From contig NW_014012934.1 of NCBI RefSeq assembly GCF_000611645.1, positions 1 to 21,661 of the forward strand: a stretch of DNA of 21,661 nucleotides. Reading direction: 5' to 3'. The notes under the pieces are model-generated. The model did not search any database. It was given only the letters and a program-made list of their open reading frames with translations, and had not been told where the DNA came from. A program made the position numbers and the translations under genes. Below, piece after piece: positions 1 to 12,343 of the stretch. Numbering within the stretch: position 1 is the first letter of the stretch; every line of letters begins with the position of its first letter. The DNA comes from Monoraphidium neglectum (lineage: Eukaryota > Chlorophyta > Chlorophyceae > Sphaeropleales > Selenastraceae).

Positions 1-1729
<1,729 letters not shown>

Positions 1730-4225
1730 CCTTGTCCCCCAGCCAAATTTTGTTGGGTGGTTCAAGCTACTCCGCTGTTCTCTGGCGCGTCCCCTAATGG
1801 ACGGTCTTCAAAGAGTTGCACTGCCTCGAGCGAGAAGGGTGCACAAGGGACGGCAGATGACACGTATTAGACAGCTTCTGCTTGGTGGCACCAACGTACA
1901 TGCATGCTTGATCCAAGGACACAGGCAACGGGCAGCAGCTGCTCGCCAGCTGGATTGATGGTGCACCTGGATGCACGCCCCCCCTTTCGCATTCCCTCTG
2001 GCTGCGCCCGCTGTATGAGCCACGTCCCTGCCCCGCACGACCTGTTACCTTCCCTGCCCATTCCCATCCACGCCCGGCAGCGGCCGATTCCCAAACAACT
2101 GCAACACTGGCAGCGTCAAGCCAGGTGGTGCGACTTGCCGCCCCGGGGCGGCGGCGCTCACTTTAAACGCAGACCGCTCTAAACGCAGACATCACACCTT
2201 TTGAAGGGCCCGCCGTCTGATATCGGCGCACTTGTTAACCTTCTACCAGTGGCCTCTGAAGGTGCGCCGTCGGGCATGCATGGAATCAACGTCCCAAGCT
2301 TGCTGTGCTGCAGTAGTGCAGTGCTCAGCCAGACTCAACAGTCGCACTGAACTGCGCATGCACAGGGGAGCGACTACTCGGCTGGACCAGGAAAGGTCTG
2401 GCATTGTCAGGCTTGAAGGTAAAAGATCAAGAATCCTCCCCGTTCATATCGGATTGACCACGCAATCAAGTTGGGTCCCCAATCAGTCATGGCTGGAATG
2501 CATCGGGTTGCGTGGCCTCAGTCCGTGCCCGGCACCCGCTGCACACCGGCGCCCATTGCGTGTGACAGCTGCAGCTGCAGCAAATTTGGTGCGCGCTGCC
2601 GTGCCTGTGGACAGCGCGCTAGCGTGGCCGCGCCACGGTAGTGGCGCGTGTGGGCGCCTGGATTTCCGGGGCAAAAACACGCGTGGGCCAAAGAGGAGCA
2701 TGCTGGGCTTGAGCTACGCAAATGGTGTGAATAATAAGCTGTCCCACAGCAGTTGCAAGAGCCTGGAAGGTAGCCAGTGATAATGCACACTTTGCACATG
2801 CATGTCAGGGCCTGCATTGCACGTGTGGGGTGAGATTGTTGCTGCAAGCCCTGAATATATCGTTTTTATTAGAATGGACTTTTTCGCTGTTGCGACACAG
2901 TGCCAAACAATTTCAGCTTTACATCACAGGATGGTGATGAGGTGCCCAGCCGTTGGCGCGCGCGGGCTGCTGTGCAGCGGGGCACGCATCCACATGCCCT
3001 GTGGCAGGCTAACGAATGTCGCACACACGCGGCGAGCCGGGGGCACCACCAGGCCCTTAGGCTGCGACACCAGTCAGTCAAGCGAGCACCATTAGTGTAC
3101 ATGGGATGGGATTAGACCCAGCTCCCGTCCCGGCGTACCTTATGGCCTGGCCCGGGCTGAGGGGGCCCCTCAATTTCAGTGCGGCCCCCTCCACCCATTC
3201 CCCTGGGCCATGAGCGCGCATGCCCGGCCATCAAGCCAGAGGCAGCCCAGAGGCGCTTGTCCACCTTCAGTGGGCTGTCCACAGTGTGGTTTCGGTGTTA
3301 TCGTTCCCACGCACTAAAGGGAAGATCCTGTGGAATTCTTCTTCTGATATGTGTGTTGCTGTAGCTGTGCCCCCGTAGGCGGCCTTCCGTTCGGTGTAGT
3401 CAGATTACTTCCTGACCATGCACGGAACAGCCATGGGGTGCATACACAGGCACAAAAGTCGGTCGTCAACAGACCGGGCTTGCTTTGCAGTTCCCACTGT
3501 GTGCGCCAACTGCTGCACCGCATGCATGTGAGGGTGGAGCACTTTCGAGAGTGAAGAAGTGGTTGCTGAAGCATAGAGATGCATTTATGGGGACTCTTGG
3601 CACAGAACATGGGGGTGAGAAACTGCAGCCCGTTGGCGTCAGCAAAAAGTACGCCAGGTGCACCACGACACCATGGCACCAGCTGAAGTCAGCTCGGGTG
3701 CCTTGTGAATGACACCGCGCACACATTATCTAGCCTTGACACTTGGTCAAAGCGCTAGTGCGATCGCAGTCTAGGCTGTCCGGGTATGAGTCGATTTCCA
3801 GACCCTGTCCCGCACACACCCAGTGACCCGCATCCAGACCTGGCCTAGTCAGCTTGCATGGCAGCCAGAATTATGCATGATAACATCCAGGAAGTCTCTG
3901 CTTGCACCGTGGCCTCTCAGTGGCACTGCAAGCGCGAGGTTCCGGGCGTCTGTTCCTGAAGGATTAGTATGGCTCACCGCGAGAAGTGCGCCTTGAACAC
4001 TTGAAGCCGGGAGTGCCGCTGCGAATGCTGTGCCACACGCCCGCTGTACATTGCATTTGAGTTAAGGTGTGTAAAACGGACCTTTCGGCTCCGTGTCACC
4101 CGACTCTGGAGCGCTGAGGCCAGCTCACAGCAAAGATCGCAGCGCCGCGCTGGGACCCGAAGCCGAGCCAAGCCTTCTCAGACGTGTCGACAAGGTTGTT
4201 CGACGCGATAAAAAGCCCTGCGAGA
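1730..4225. other. Intergenic region between divergent Rab2 and FAS1 genes
   Basis: About 2.5 kb lie between the start codons of two divergent genes. It should contain both promoters and 5' UTRs. Several open frames exist (for example 2232-2780 plus and 3314-3679 minus), but their translations are low-complexity or Cys/Arg/Ala-rich, have no recognisable motif, and do not splice to anything. I saw no tRNA-like B box and no convincing TATA element. The only notable structure is a pair of GC-rich inverted repeats at 2591-2648, listed separately. Confidence 0.6.
2591..2648. repeat. Two adjacent perfect 8-bp inverted repeats
   Basis: GCGCGCTG at 2591-2598 pairs perfectly with CAGCGCGC at 2612-2619 across a 13-nt loop. 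Nine bases further on, CGCGCCAC at 2629-2636 pairs with GTGGCGCG at 2641-2648 across a GGTA loop. Both could form stable hairpins in RNA or cruciform DNA. No function can be assigned; GC-rich DNA produces such arms by chance more often than AT-rich DNA does. Confidence 0.6.
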
Positions 4226-7200
4226 ATGGGGTGCGCACCCCGTTGGGAGCTGGCGCTGGTGACCGTGCTCGGGCTCCTCCTCGTGCACGCGGGTGAGAGA
4301 CGTCGATGGACGCTCAAGCGTTGAGTTTCGGTCAATCGAGCATGGCGAGTGGGGCTGCGCGCGGCGGCGCGCGGCCTGGACTTGGCCACCGCCGCCCCGT
4401 GCGCGGTCATGTCCGGCTCTGGGTTGCGGCAACCATTCGCGCCGCCCAAACGCACTGAAACTCCACGGGTGCAGCGCGGCTACGCCACATCCTGGCTCTT
4501 GGAGGCTCATGAATGCTGATGCACACGCTGAACACCCCCTCCCCCCCTTGTGCTCGGCCGACAAAACGCTGCCTTTGCTGCAGGCGTCGCGGCTGCCGCG
4601 GCGCCCGACCTGTCAATTACAAGGTGCCAGGAACTGCTGCAGACCTTGTCCCAAAGCGACGGCGTGTACCAAGGCCTTTCATTGAATGGCGCGGTGGTGA
4701 GTGCGCAGCGGCCACCTGCGGTGCTGCACTGCGGATCCGGACGCAGTGCTCCCTCGCAAACAACTAGCAGCTGGGGGAAGGGGAGGGGGACGGCAAGCCA
4801 CGGTATGCAGATGTTGCACCAGCGCACATCAACCGCAAGGGGCTGGATCAGACACCTGCTCGCCGCGCTGGCCCCCTGCTCATGGCCCCGAATGTCCTCC
4901 TCCCCAGTTCTGCCCGACCAATTCGGCCTTGGACAAGTTTGCCAAGGCCCTCAAGGCGGGAAACTCAAAAGCGTTCCTGAAGACGAAGAGGTTTGACCAG
5001 CTGCTGCGGAACGTGCTGAGCCACCACACAGTGCCGGTTACGTCAAGCGGAGGTGCGCGAACGCGACCTTGGCTTGGCCAGCGTCGTGCTCACCAGCTGC
5101 CAGCTGTACACGCATTGCTGGCAGGGGAGCTGATCCCACCACCCCTGCTCGCAGGCGCCGCTGCTTGCCGCGGCTCGCCATTGCCAATTGCCACTGCTAA
5201 CACCTCGTCCGGCGCTCGCCGCGACGGCTTGCAGGTGTGGCGCTTGACGTGTCGTCGGCCTTCAACAGAACTGGCACCTACACCTACAAGGACCTCAAGG
5301 GCGGGGCCTTGGAGCTCACTGTCACCAGCCTGTCCCCTCTTACCTTGGGCGTCCTCGGGGGCCTCTCTAAGACCCTGAACCAGCTGCAGCCAGTCATGCT
5401 GGACGCGGCCCCAAGTGAGGGCGAAGAGGGCGGGGAAACGCCAGGCCACAAGCAGAAGGAGGCCGCTTCTTTGGCCCATGCCGGCCGCCAATCAGCTGCG
5501 GGGGTGCCCTTCATACCCGCGCGGCGAGCATCTTGACAATGCATGGATGCATGAAACCTTCGCATCCAACTTCAAAGGGCTGACACGCAATCAACCCAGC
5601 CCAGCCCAGCCTAGCCCATCTTATCTGCAAGGCCTGCAGTCACGCATAGGAAGCTCACACGTACACATCAGCACACGCCAGCACACAACCTGATGTACCT
5701 GAACACTCACCCCCCTCTGTACGCCTTGTTCTACCCCCATCTCAGCCGTCCGAAGTTTCGGCCTCGACCTCTCAGTGGTTGTCTATGCCGTCGACACAGT
5801 GCTGATGCCGCTCAACACCTATTTGAGCGTTGACGCGGTGAGGGGACGAACCGCCTACAGACATGGGTGCTGCTGGCCCTGTGCCCCTGGGTTCTTGTAT
5901 GCCGCTCTGCCGGCGGCACTGCGCCGCATGTGCGGCCCAGGCACCTACAGATTACTGTCTGGCGGCCCCCGCCAGGCCGTGGGTCAGGCGCGTCGTAGCT
6001 ACAGCAGCCAGGGCCACGGGGGCGCCCAGCCACAGACAACACCTCGAGCCTCGACCCCGACTTTTGCCCTGACCGCACATTTGCCCCTGTCCCCCTCTCG
6101 CTCTTGGCAGGCGCTTGCTGCCCTTCCCGAGCTCACGTACGTGGTGAGCATTAAACAGGGCCGCTTGGTGGCGCATGTGCTGGGCCATACGACTAGACTC
6201 ACGCTCACGTGCAGTCCTGAACCCCACCCACACTTGTCATGCAAACCTTGTGCGTGTGTGCCCTGCGCGCCCCATGCACCCCTCCCGTGCCCGTGCTTGT
6301 GCCCGTCCAAGACGGCCCCCGGGTTGTGAGTCTTAGCAGCCACCTTACAGACACTCCAGGGTGCCCTGTTGGACCCACGTCTGCCTCCGTCCGCACACAA
6401 CTCTCCGCCAGACCCAATACCTCAAGCCGTTGCGAGGCCTTTTCAGCAAGAAAGAGTGCACCTTGCTGCTGCCTGTGGATCTGGCCTGGGAGGCCCTGCT
6501 GCCGTTTGACTCGTGCTCGTGGTCGTGGTATGTCGGCACAAACAGCATCAAGGACGATGCCGCGCTGAGGAAACGCATCATGGCGGTGGGTCGCGTTTGT
6601 TGTTGTATTGTGGTGTGTGTATGTGTTTGTGTGATGTGTGGAGTGAGTGTGCTGTGTAGCAAGGGGTGGTCAAAAGTGGGGGTTGTGGAGGCCTACAGTG
6701 CCACATGCGCATTGCTCGTTAACAGGCCTGCGCCGAGCAAGGGGGCGACCCATATTGATGGTGCTTGGCTGATTTGGGGGGATGCTTTGCCCCCCGCCCT
6801 ATGGCACCACTCACACGTGCGTCCTCTCGGCGCTTTGCGGTTTCTCCTGCAGTACCATATCTACACGGGCTACGCTGACACCGTCAAAAACATGATGGGC
6901 TATTCGGTGAGTTCAGTGCCCCTTGCCGGTGGCTTGTTGGTTGTAGGCACCGCCTCAGTGCCGCCCGAAGCATGCACGCCCGTGCCACCCACCCCTGACC
7001 TGCCGCGCAGCACCCAACTACGCCCACGCCACGCCATGCACGGTTGTGTGATTCAAGCCGGCCCTTTGCTTACGCCCCCGGCCGCCTCGCTCGGACCGCA
7101 GGCGTTCACTGAGCTGAGGGCTGGCACGTGGTACGACAAGCGGCCTGATGGATCAGTCATCAAGCGGACCCAAGAGCCCGCCTACCTAGAGTGAGCCCCC

Positions 7201-8128
7201 GCCCTCTCCTCAGGATGTGATACACATGCACACGTTCGCGCGCGGCCCGACGCCCATGCTGCTGCCTGTCTCCGCCCGCCTTCACGGCCCGCTGCTCCCC
7301 CTCGCCACCGCTGCGCGCAGCTATGCGGCTGACGGGAAGACGGAAGTTGCTTACGGCTACCGTAATTGGTGCGCGGCTTGGCCTGCCTCGCTGGGTTTCA
7401 GGGGATGTGTCCTTCAACTCACTTCAAACGGCGTTCAAGTTGGATTTGCACGCGGCACTGGCATGTGCAAGCTCATGCGGGTTGGCAACACGCACCCTGT
7501 TCCTGCCATATGTTTGACCTGGGCAGAGGATTCACAACGTCCACACCTTTGCTGACCGTCCCAATCCACGCAGGTTCTGGTTCTTGAATGGTTTCAACAT
7601 CACCGGTGTTGATGTCAACAACGGAGCCTACCCGCTGCCGCCCAGCCCCTTCAGCGACATCCCTGTTTCGCCGATCCACCCTATCATTCGCAACATCTAT
7701 GCGGGTTCCTGCATCATCCACGCCATCACTGGCCGCCCTATGGTGCCGTGGACGGTAAGTTGGGAGGCGAGCGGCTGCCGCGCTGTCAGCTGGCGCAGTG
7801 GCACACACACTGGGGCTGAATGCATCTATCGCTGCTAGTTACCTAGGCTTTGCGTAGGTGCAGCATGCTATCATGCAAGAATGTGTCAAGCCTGCAAGCG
7901 CAAGACATCAAGGCTCCCTCCAATCGTGTCCCTGAAACCCCACAGGTCGGAATCAGCAAGTACGACACAGAGCAGCCCTCCTCGAACCAGCAGCAGCAGT
8001 GCTCCGGCCTCGGTGGCCTCTTGGGGGGCGGCAGCTTCGTCGCCCCCGCAGGCAACAGCCGCAGCGGGTTCAACCGCGGCGGGGTCGGCAGCAAGTCGAG
8101 CCGCGGCGGCTCTCGCGGGTACGACTAG
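4226..8128 (+). CDS. Secreted tandem fasciclin (FAS1) domain protein, 12 exons
   Basis: Predicted extracellular or cell-wall adhesion-type protein of 452 residues. Exons: 4226-4292, 4584-4696, 4908-5052, 5235-5414, 5746-5837, 6111-6143, 6412-6585, 6853-6906, 7102-7190, 7321-7368, 7574-7754 and 7946-8128; every junction is GT-AG and in phase. Residues 1 to about 27 form a signal peptide: a hydrophobic core (LALVTVLGLLLVHAG) followed by an Ala-rich cleavage zone. FAS1 domain 1 (about residues 30-210) shows FCPTNSALDKF, LSHHTVP, the YTYKDLKGGALELTV strand region and VVYAVDTVLMPL, the usual closing motif. Domain 2 (about 211-392) shows CTLLLPVDLAWEALLPFD, YHIYTG and FNITGVDV. Potential N-glycosylation sites are NRT and NIT. 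The tail (about 393-452) is Gln-, Gly- and Arg-rich and ends RGGSRGYD; there is no hydrophobic GPI-attachment tail. Exon 6 has only 33 nt, and its exact donor (after TAC or GTG) is the least certain point. FAS1 proteins act in matrix adhesion in animals, plants and algae; no specific partner can be named here. Confidence 0.88.
6586..6852 (+). repeat. TG-rich intron 7 of the FAS1 gene
   Basis: The intron between FAS1 exons 7 and 8 has an imperfect TG-rich run (about 6597-6655) starting within about 12 nt of the donor. It is the mildest member of a set of TG/CA-rich introns in this window. Confidence 0.6.
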
Positions 8129-8726
8129 GCCCGCGGCTCGCGGCCCGGCCGGCCCGCGCGGCTCTGCCCCTCGCAGTGAGCAGCGGGATGGCCAGTCGGG
8201 ATGGCCATGCCGCCCCTCACATGCGGCGGCCAGCGCGCGAGCGGCACTGCGCGATGTGCCGGGCCCCACCAGATGCACATCCCAAGGTCCCCACTTGCTG
8301 CAGCGCCGGCGGCCGCTCGGCTGGAGGGATGGCCGCCACCGCGCCCCGTGCAGAGGGGAGCGAAGCGCTGTCATTTGAACGCAACTTTCCAATCCAGATT
8401 CCACAATACACTTCAATCATAGTCTAGGTACAAGGACCCATGCTGCCCAACGCCCTACTGCCACTGCCTGTGTTGGCGAGGCTTGCAGGGTGCACCCCAC
8501 AATACACTTTCGCACACTCACCCGCCTTCAAACAGCCCAGTTTTGTTTGGGCAACGTCACTCTCCCGTGGCGCCGCGCGCGCCAGATGGCGCCTGCCTGC
8601 GCGTCAGCACCAACAATGCACGCATCCATATAAGCAGCCAGCGACAGGTCCTTTGCAGCCTTCCCACTTCGGCTGCTTTTGCCAATGCATTGCACGAGGT
8701 CACCTGCATGGGTGATTCACCCTCGT

Positions 8727-8740
8727 TTGACCGCGGTCAA
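8727..8740. repeat. 14-bp perfect palindrome containing TTGACC
   Basis: TTGACCGCGGTCAA reads the same on both strands. It lies in the putative FAS1 3' UTR. The half-site TTGACC is the core of the plant W-box, but whether it is bound by anything here is unknown. Confidence 0.6.
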
Positions 8741-9365
8741 CTCTCTGGGTCTGGCCTTCAAAACTCTGCATCACACCAGCATTGTCAGTCGTCCTTGCAT
8801 GCCGCGGTGCGGCGCGAGACGGCCTGATTGTATGACAGCAGCTGAGCTGCCGCCTGTTGCGGCGCCCTCGTGAGCACGTCGCGACACGCCTCAACGGCGT
8901 CGCTCGAATGGTTCTGGGGCCCCACGCAGCCGGCATCCGCCCTCATGTTGGCGTGAATACAGCGAAAGCTGAGCTGCAAACTTTATGCCGACACACAACG
9001 GGTGAAGAGAACAAAATCATATGATGCGCGGTCACTCCGGACATGATGCCCGAGGTGACAGCGGCCAAACAAGGCGCGCGCAGTGGCCATGTTGGCCCGC
9101 ACGAGCCCTTCAGGACGGCTTCTCATGCTTGCGGCTTCCCTTCACCAGGCCCAGCACAGCATCCGCCCAGGCCTTCTGCCAGTGTGTGATGCTTGTACCT
9201 GAATGGTTCGTCAACCCTCCGAGGTGGGTCGCTCCCCTTACTCCGCCGCCTGGCTGCACCTTGCACGCCGGCCGCACCTTTCGCCCGTGGCGGAGTACAT
9301 GTCTCTCCCAACATTGCAGGCTCGCAGCAGCCACTTCGGTCAATACCTGCTCTGTTTCGGCAAAT

Positions 9366-9370
9366 TGTAA
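9366..9370 (+). promoter_or_regulatory. Candidate polyadenylation signal TGTAA for the FAS1 gene
   Basis: Green algae use TGTAA about 10-20 nt before the cleavage site. This copy sits in ATTGTAATAAAG and is the first one I find after the FAS1 stop, giving a 3' UTR of about 1.25 kb. The placement is inferred, not shown. Confidence 0.5.
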
Positions 9371-9629
9371 TAAAGCCTTGCACTTTTTGGTCACCAAGTG
9401 CATGCCGCAGCCGACCCGTCTGCGCAAACCCTTATGACATCAAGCAACCGGGGCAAGGGGGGGAGGCAGATTCACTTTTGCCGACACAAAAGCCTGGCAA
9501 CCATTACCGATGAAGAGCAGTACCCCGCAGCATTGAATCAGAAGTGGCAGCAATACAACTCCTGCATCGCTGGTGTAGTTGTAAGCAGTGGGGAGCGCCA
9601 GGTCGCCTCTGCGCCAGTAACACACTCTG

Positions 9630-9634
9630 TTACA
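9630..9634 (-). promoter_or_regulatory. Candidate polyadenylation signal TGTAA for the 226-residue gene
   Basis: TTACA on the plus strand is TGTAA on the minus strand. It is the first such motif I find past the minus-strand stop at 10348, giving a 3' UTR of about 0.7 kb. Confidence 0.45.
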
Positions 9635-10347
9635 GATGCCCAAATCTTGAGCCAATTTGAGCGCCCTCTGTGCCAAGTGTGTTGATAAAATTGCACGCAC
9701 ACGTGCAAGTCACCGCATGGCCGCCAAATAGCTGCAAACATCCGAACGCACAGTGACCGCACCTTGGCAGGGAGCTGTCACTGGCCCCGGCATCAGTGAT
9801 CCGCTGCAGTGCATGCGGCTCACTCGCACGCGCCCTCAAGGCGCACTCGGCTTGAAGGCCCGCGGCGACACACAGCCAACGCCACCACATTGGATTGGAC
9901 TGACACCAGCAACAGCTCAAGTCAGATTTGTCAGAGAACCCCAGCAGGGTAGCCAGGAGCGTGCCGTGGGTGAACATGCAGCAACAGGTGTACGACAGGG
10001 CCCCTGGGTGCGTCCACCGGCCACGCGCAGGGCAGGCACATAGGCAAGAGCTGAGCAATGATTCGTTCTCTGGGAGCTGGAATAGACTCATTGGCTTTTG
10101 AATGGCAGGCTTCTGCCAGGGCCCGGAGTCAAGTCATTGAGCGGATCACCAAAGCTGAAAATAACCAGCCACAGCAAGGTGGGTGGTGGTCAGCCTGCCC
10201 TGAGGGCAGCTGCTGCTGAAAAATCGACTCGACAAGTCACCAAATGCGCTGGAAGGTGATTGGGCAAACGGGAGTGACAGACACCCAGCGACAGCCACAC
10301 CAACGCCCAGATCACACCCCATGTTGCATGATTGGTTGAGGCCGAAG

Positions 10348-12189
10348 TCACTCGAAGACAAACTCAGCATCCATCACGGCCAGCGCGTCAGTGGGCAGCG
10401 ACAAGAAGAGGTTCGTCCACCTACGGTAAATGGTTGCGGGTGAATGGCAGTGCGGGTGACACTGGGTGATGTCATCAATTACAAGTTGGCGGATCAGCCA
10501 GAGCAACTTGGCATCCTGCCAGCACCAAGTGAACAGCCAGCCAAGCAATGACATGCATGTGCGCCTGCCCGCATGCCTTGATTACAATCTAGAGAAGCCA
10601 TCCAGACTTGGCCTCTCCTCGCGTGTATGCTTCTTCCTGCCGCGCCAGGCTGGTCTTGCCCCCTTGACTGCCAGCCCGGACCCTCCCTCCGCCAGCCTCA
10701 CCAGTCGATTGAGTCGTCCACGCGCGGCACGCGCGCGACGCCCACCAGCCTGGGCCCCAGCCAGCAGCGCACGCAGCAGCGGAGGTGGGCGGACGCGCGG
10801 GTTGCTGAGGCGTGCGAGTCGAAGCTGCGGCCCGGGAGACGCTCCGGCTACAAGAGGGGCGGACCAGCGCCGGCGCAGCAAAACAGCACCCTGGACAGGC
10901 CCAGCAGAAGCCCAAAAAGTCTGATGTGCTGGCGCACGCCCCAAGGGCGCAACTGAGCAGGGGCTGCAAGCGCTTCGAGGCCGCAATCAGCCGCGCCCGC
11001 GCTCTGATGCTTCCTCCTCTGATCCTTCCAAGGTGAGCTTTTGCACTTTCGCCGCGTCCTGGCTGAAATTTCTATGTGCGTGCCGCAGTTAGGCAGGCCC
11101 GCCCCGCCCCGCACCGCGCGCCCGCCCACCTCGCGCCGCCGCCCGGCGAGAGCCGCCTGCCGTCGCCGCGGCGCAGCTCGCCCTCTGAGTGCTCTGTGGT
11201 GAGCACGGTCTCGACAATCAGCGGCGGCGCGCGGTAGAGGGAGCCTGCGCCACGCGGGAAAGGGGCAGGGTGCGGGGGTCAAGGCACGGCGGAGTAGGCT
11301 GGGGCAGGTCGAGGGGGCAGAGTTGGCGCTTTGATGCGTTTAGTGTGCCGCGGCCGCGGGCTGGATTCAGACGCGAGTATGCTGAAAGCATGAGCTCAGG
11401 GCGGCGTCGGGGCCTGGCGTGGGGCGCGCCCCGGTGCCACACTCCGCCAGTTCGTGCAAGGGGGGACGGGGGGGCTGGGGTGCCGCTGGGCACGGCGCCC
11501 GCCACCCCGTGCCGCGCGGCAGCAATTCAGCAAAACGCGAGGGCGCTTGACGCGTGACGCGGCGGAAGCGTGCGTTTGTGCGTGCGCGTGTGCGTGCGCG
11601 CGCGCGCGTGTATGTGTGTGTGTGTGTGCGTGTGTGTGTGTGTGTGCGCGTGTGTGTGCGCGTGTGTGTGTGTGCGCGCACCTGCAGTGAACTCGAACCT
11701 CGCCAGGAAGTTTAGCTCCATGATGCCGGTGCTCGTGTCGAGCGTGCCCTGAAAGACGCAGCAGCGGCGAGGTGAGGGGCGCGTTGGGCGGCACGTTGCA
11801 AGACGGGACGCGGATGCGCCCGGATTACAGCGCCGGCGTCGCTCTGCGGTACCCCTTGTTTGGCAGCGAGATGCCGGCACGGCGGAAGGCTTTGCGCCCC
11901 TTGTCCCGCCTTCGCCCCCTTCCCCACAACCCTCAAAGATGTTCGCGTTTGGAAAGCCTCAAGTGAGCGCACCTCGAAGCGCTGCGGGATGATGGCAATG
12001 TTGAGGGGCGGGGGGATCGGCACCCCGAATATGGAGGCCGTCCGCCAGTTGAGCGCCGGGATGTTGAGCTCTGGGGACGGGAGTCGTGACCAACATTCGG
12101 GGAGGGTCGTGCCGGCGGGTCGCGCGCGTATGTGCAGCCCGCCTTGTTCTGCTGGCACGCGCACACACACATTGTTCTGCTGGCGCGCG

Positions 12190-12266
<77 letters not shown>

Positions 12267-12297
12267 CAGCAGCGCGCTGTACGTGTGTGTTCAGCGA

Positions 12298-12343
<46 letters not shown>

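Larger units (their letters stand above)
8129..10347. other. Convergent 3' flanks of the FAS1 gene and the 226-residue gene
   Basis: About 2.2 kb with no supportable coding exon. It runs from the FAS1 stop codon (plus) to the stop codon of the next gene (minus). The first plus-strand TGTAA I find after the FAS1 stop is at 9366-9370. The first minus-strand TGTAA after the facing stop is at 9630-9634. The two transcripts would then end about 250 bp apart without overlapping. Open frames here (for example 9021-9437 plus and 9630-10091 minus) show no family motif and no consistent splicing. Confidence 0.55.

Noticed and set aside
2232..2780. A 182-codon plus-strand open frame between Rab2 and the FAS1 gene
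   Set aside because: It has no recognisable motif, mixed composition, no splice partner, and GC-rich DNA often yields open frames of this length.
8129..8165. GC-rich self-complementary stretch after the FAS1 stop as a terminator
   Set aside because: Hairpin terminators are a bacterial feature; this is a spliced nuclear gene with TGTAA-type 3' ends, and the self-complementarity is explained by CG-rich composition.
10985..11058. Possible extra exon in the 226-residue gene reading KLTLEGSEEEASE
   Set aside because: It has an acceptor but no donor before an in-frame stop, and exons 6 and 7 already join in phase (AG + G gives Arg before LVGVARV).
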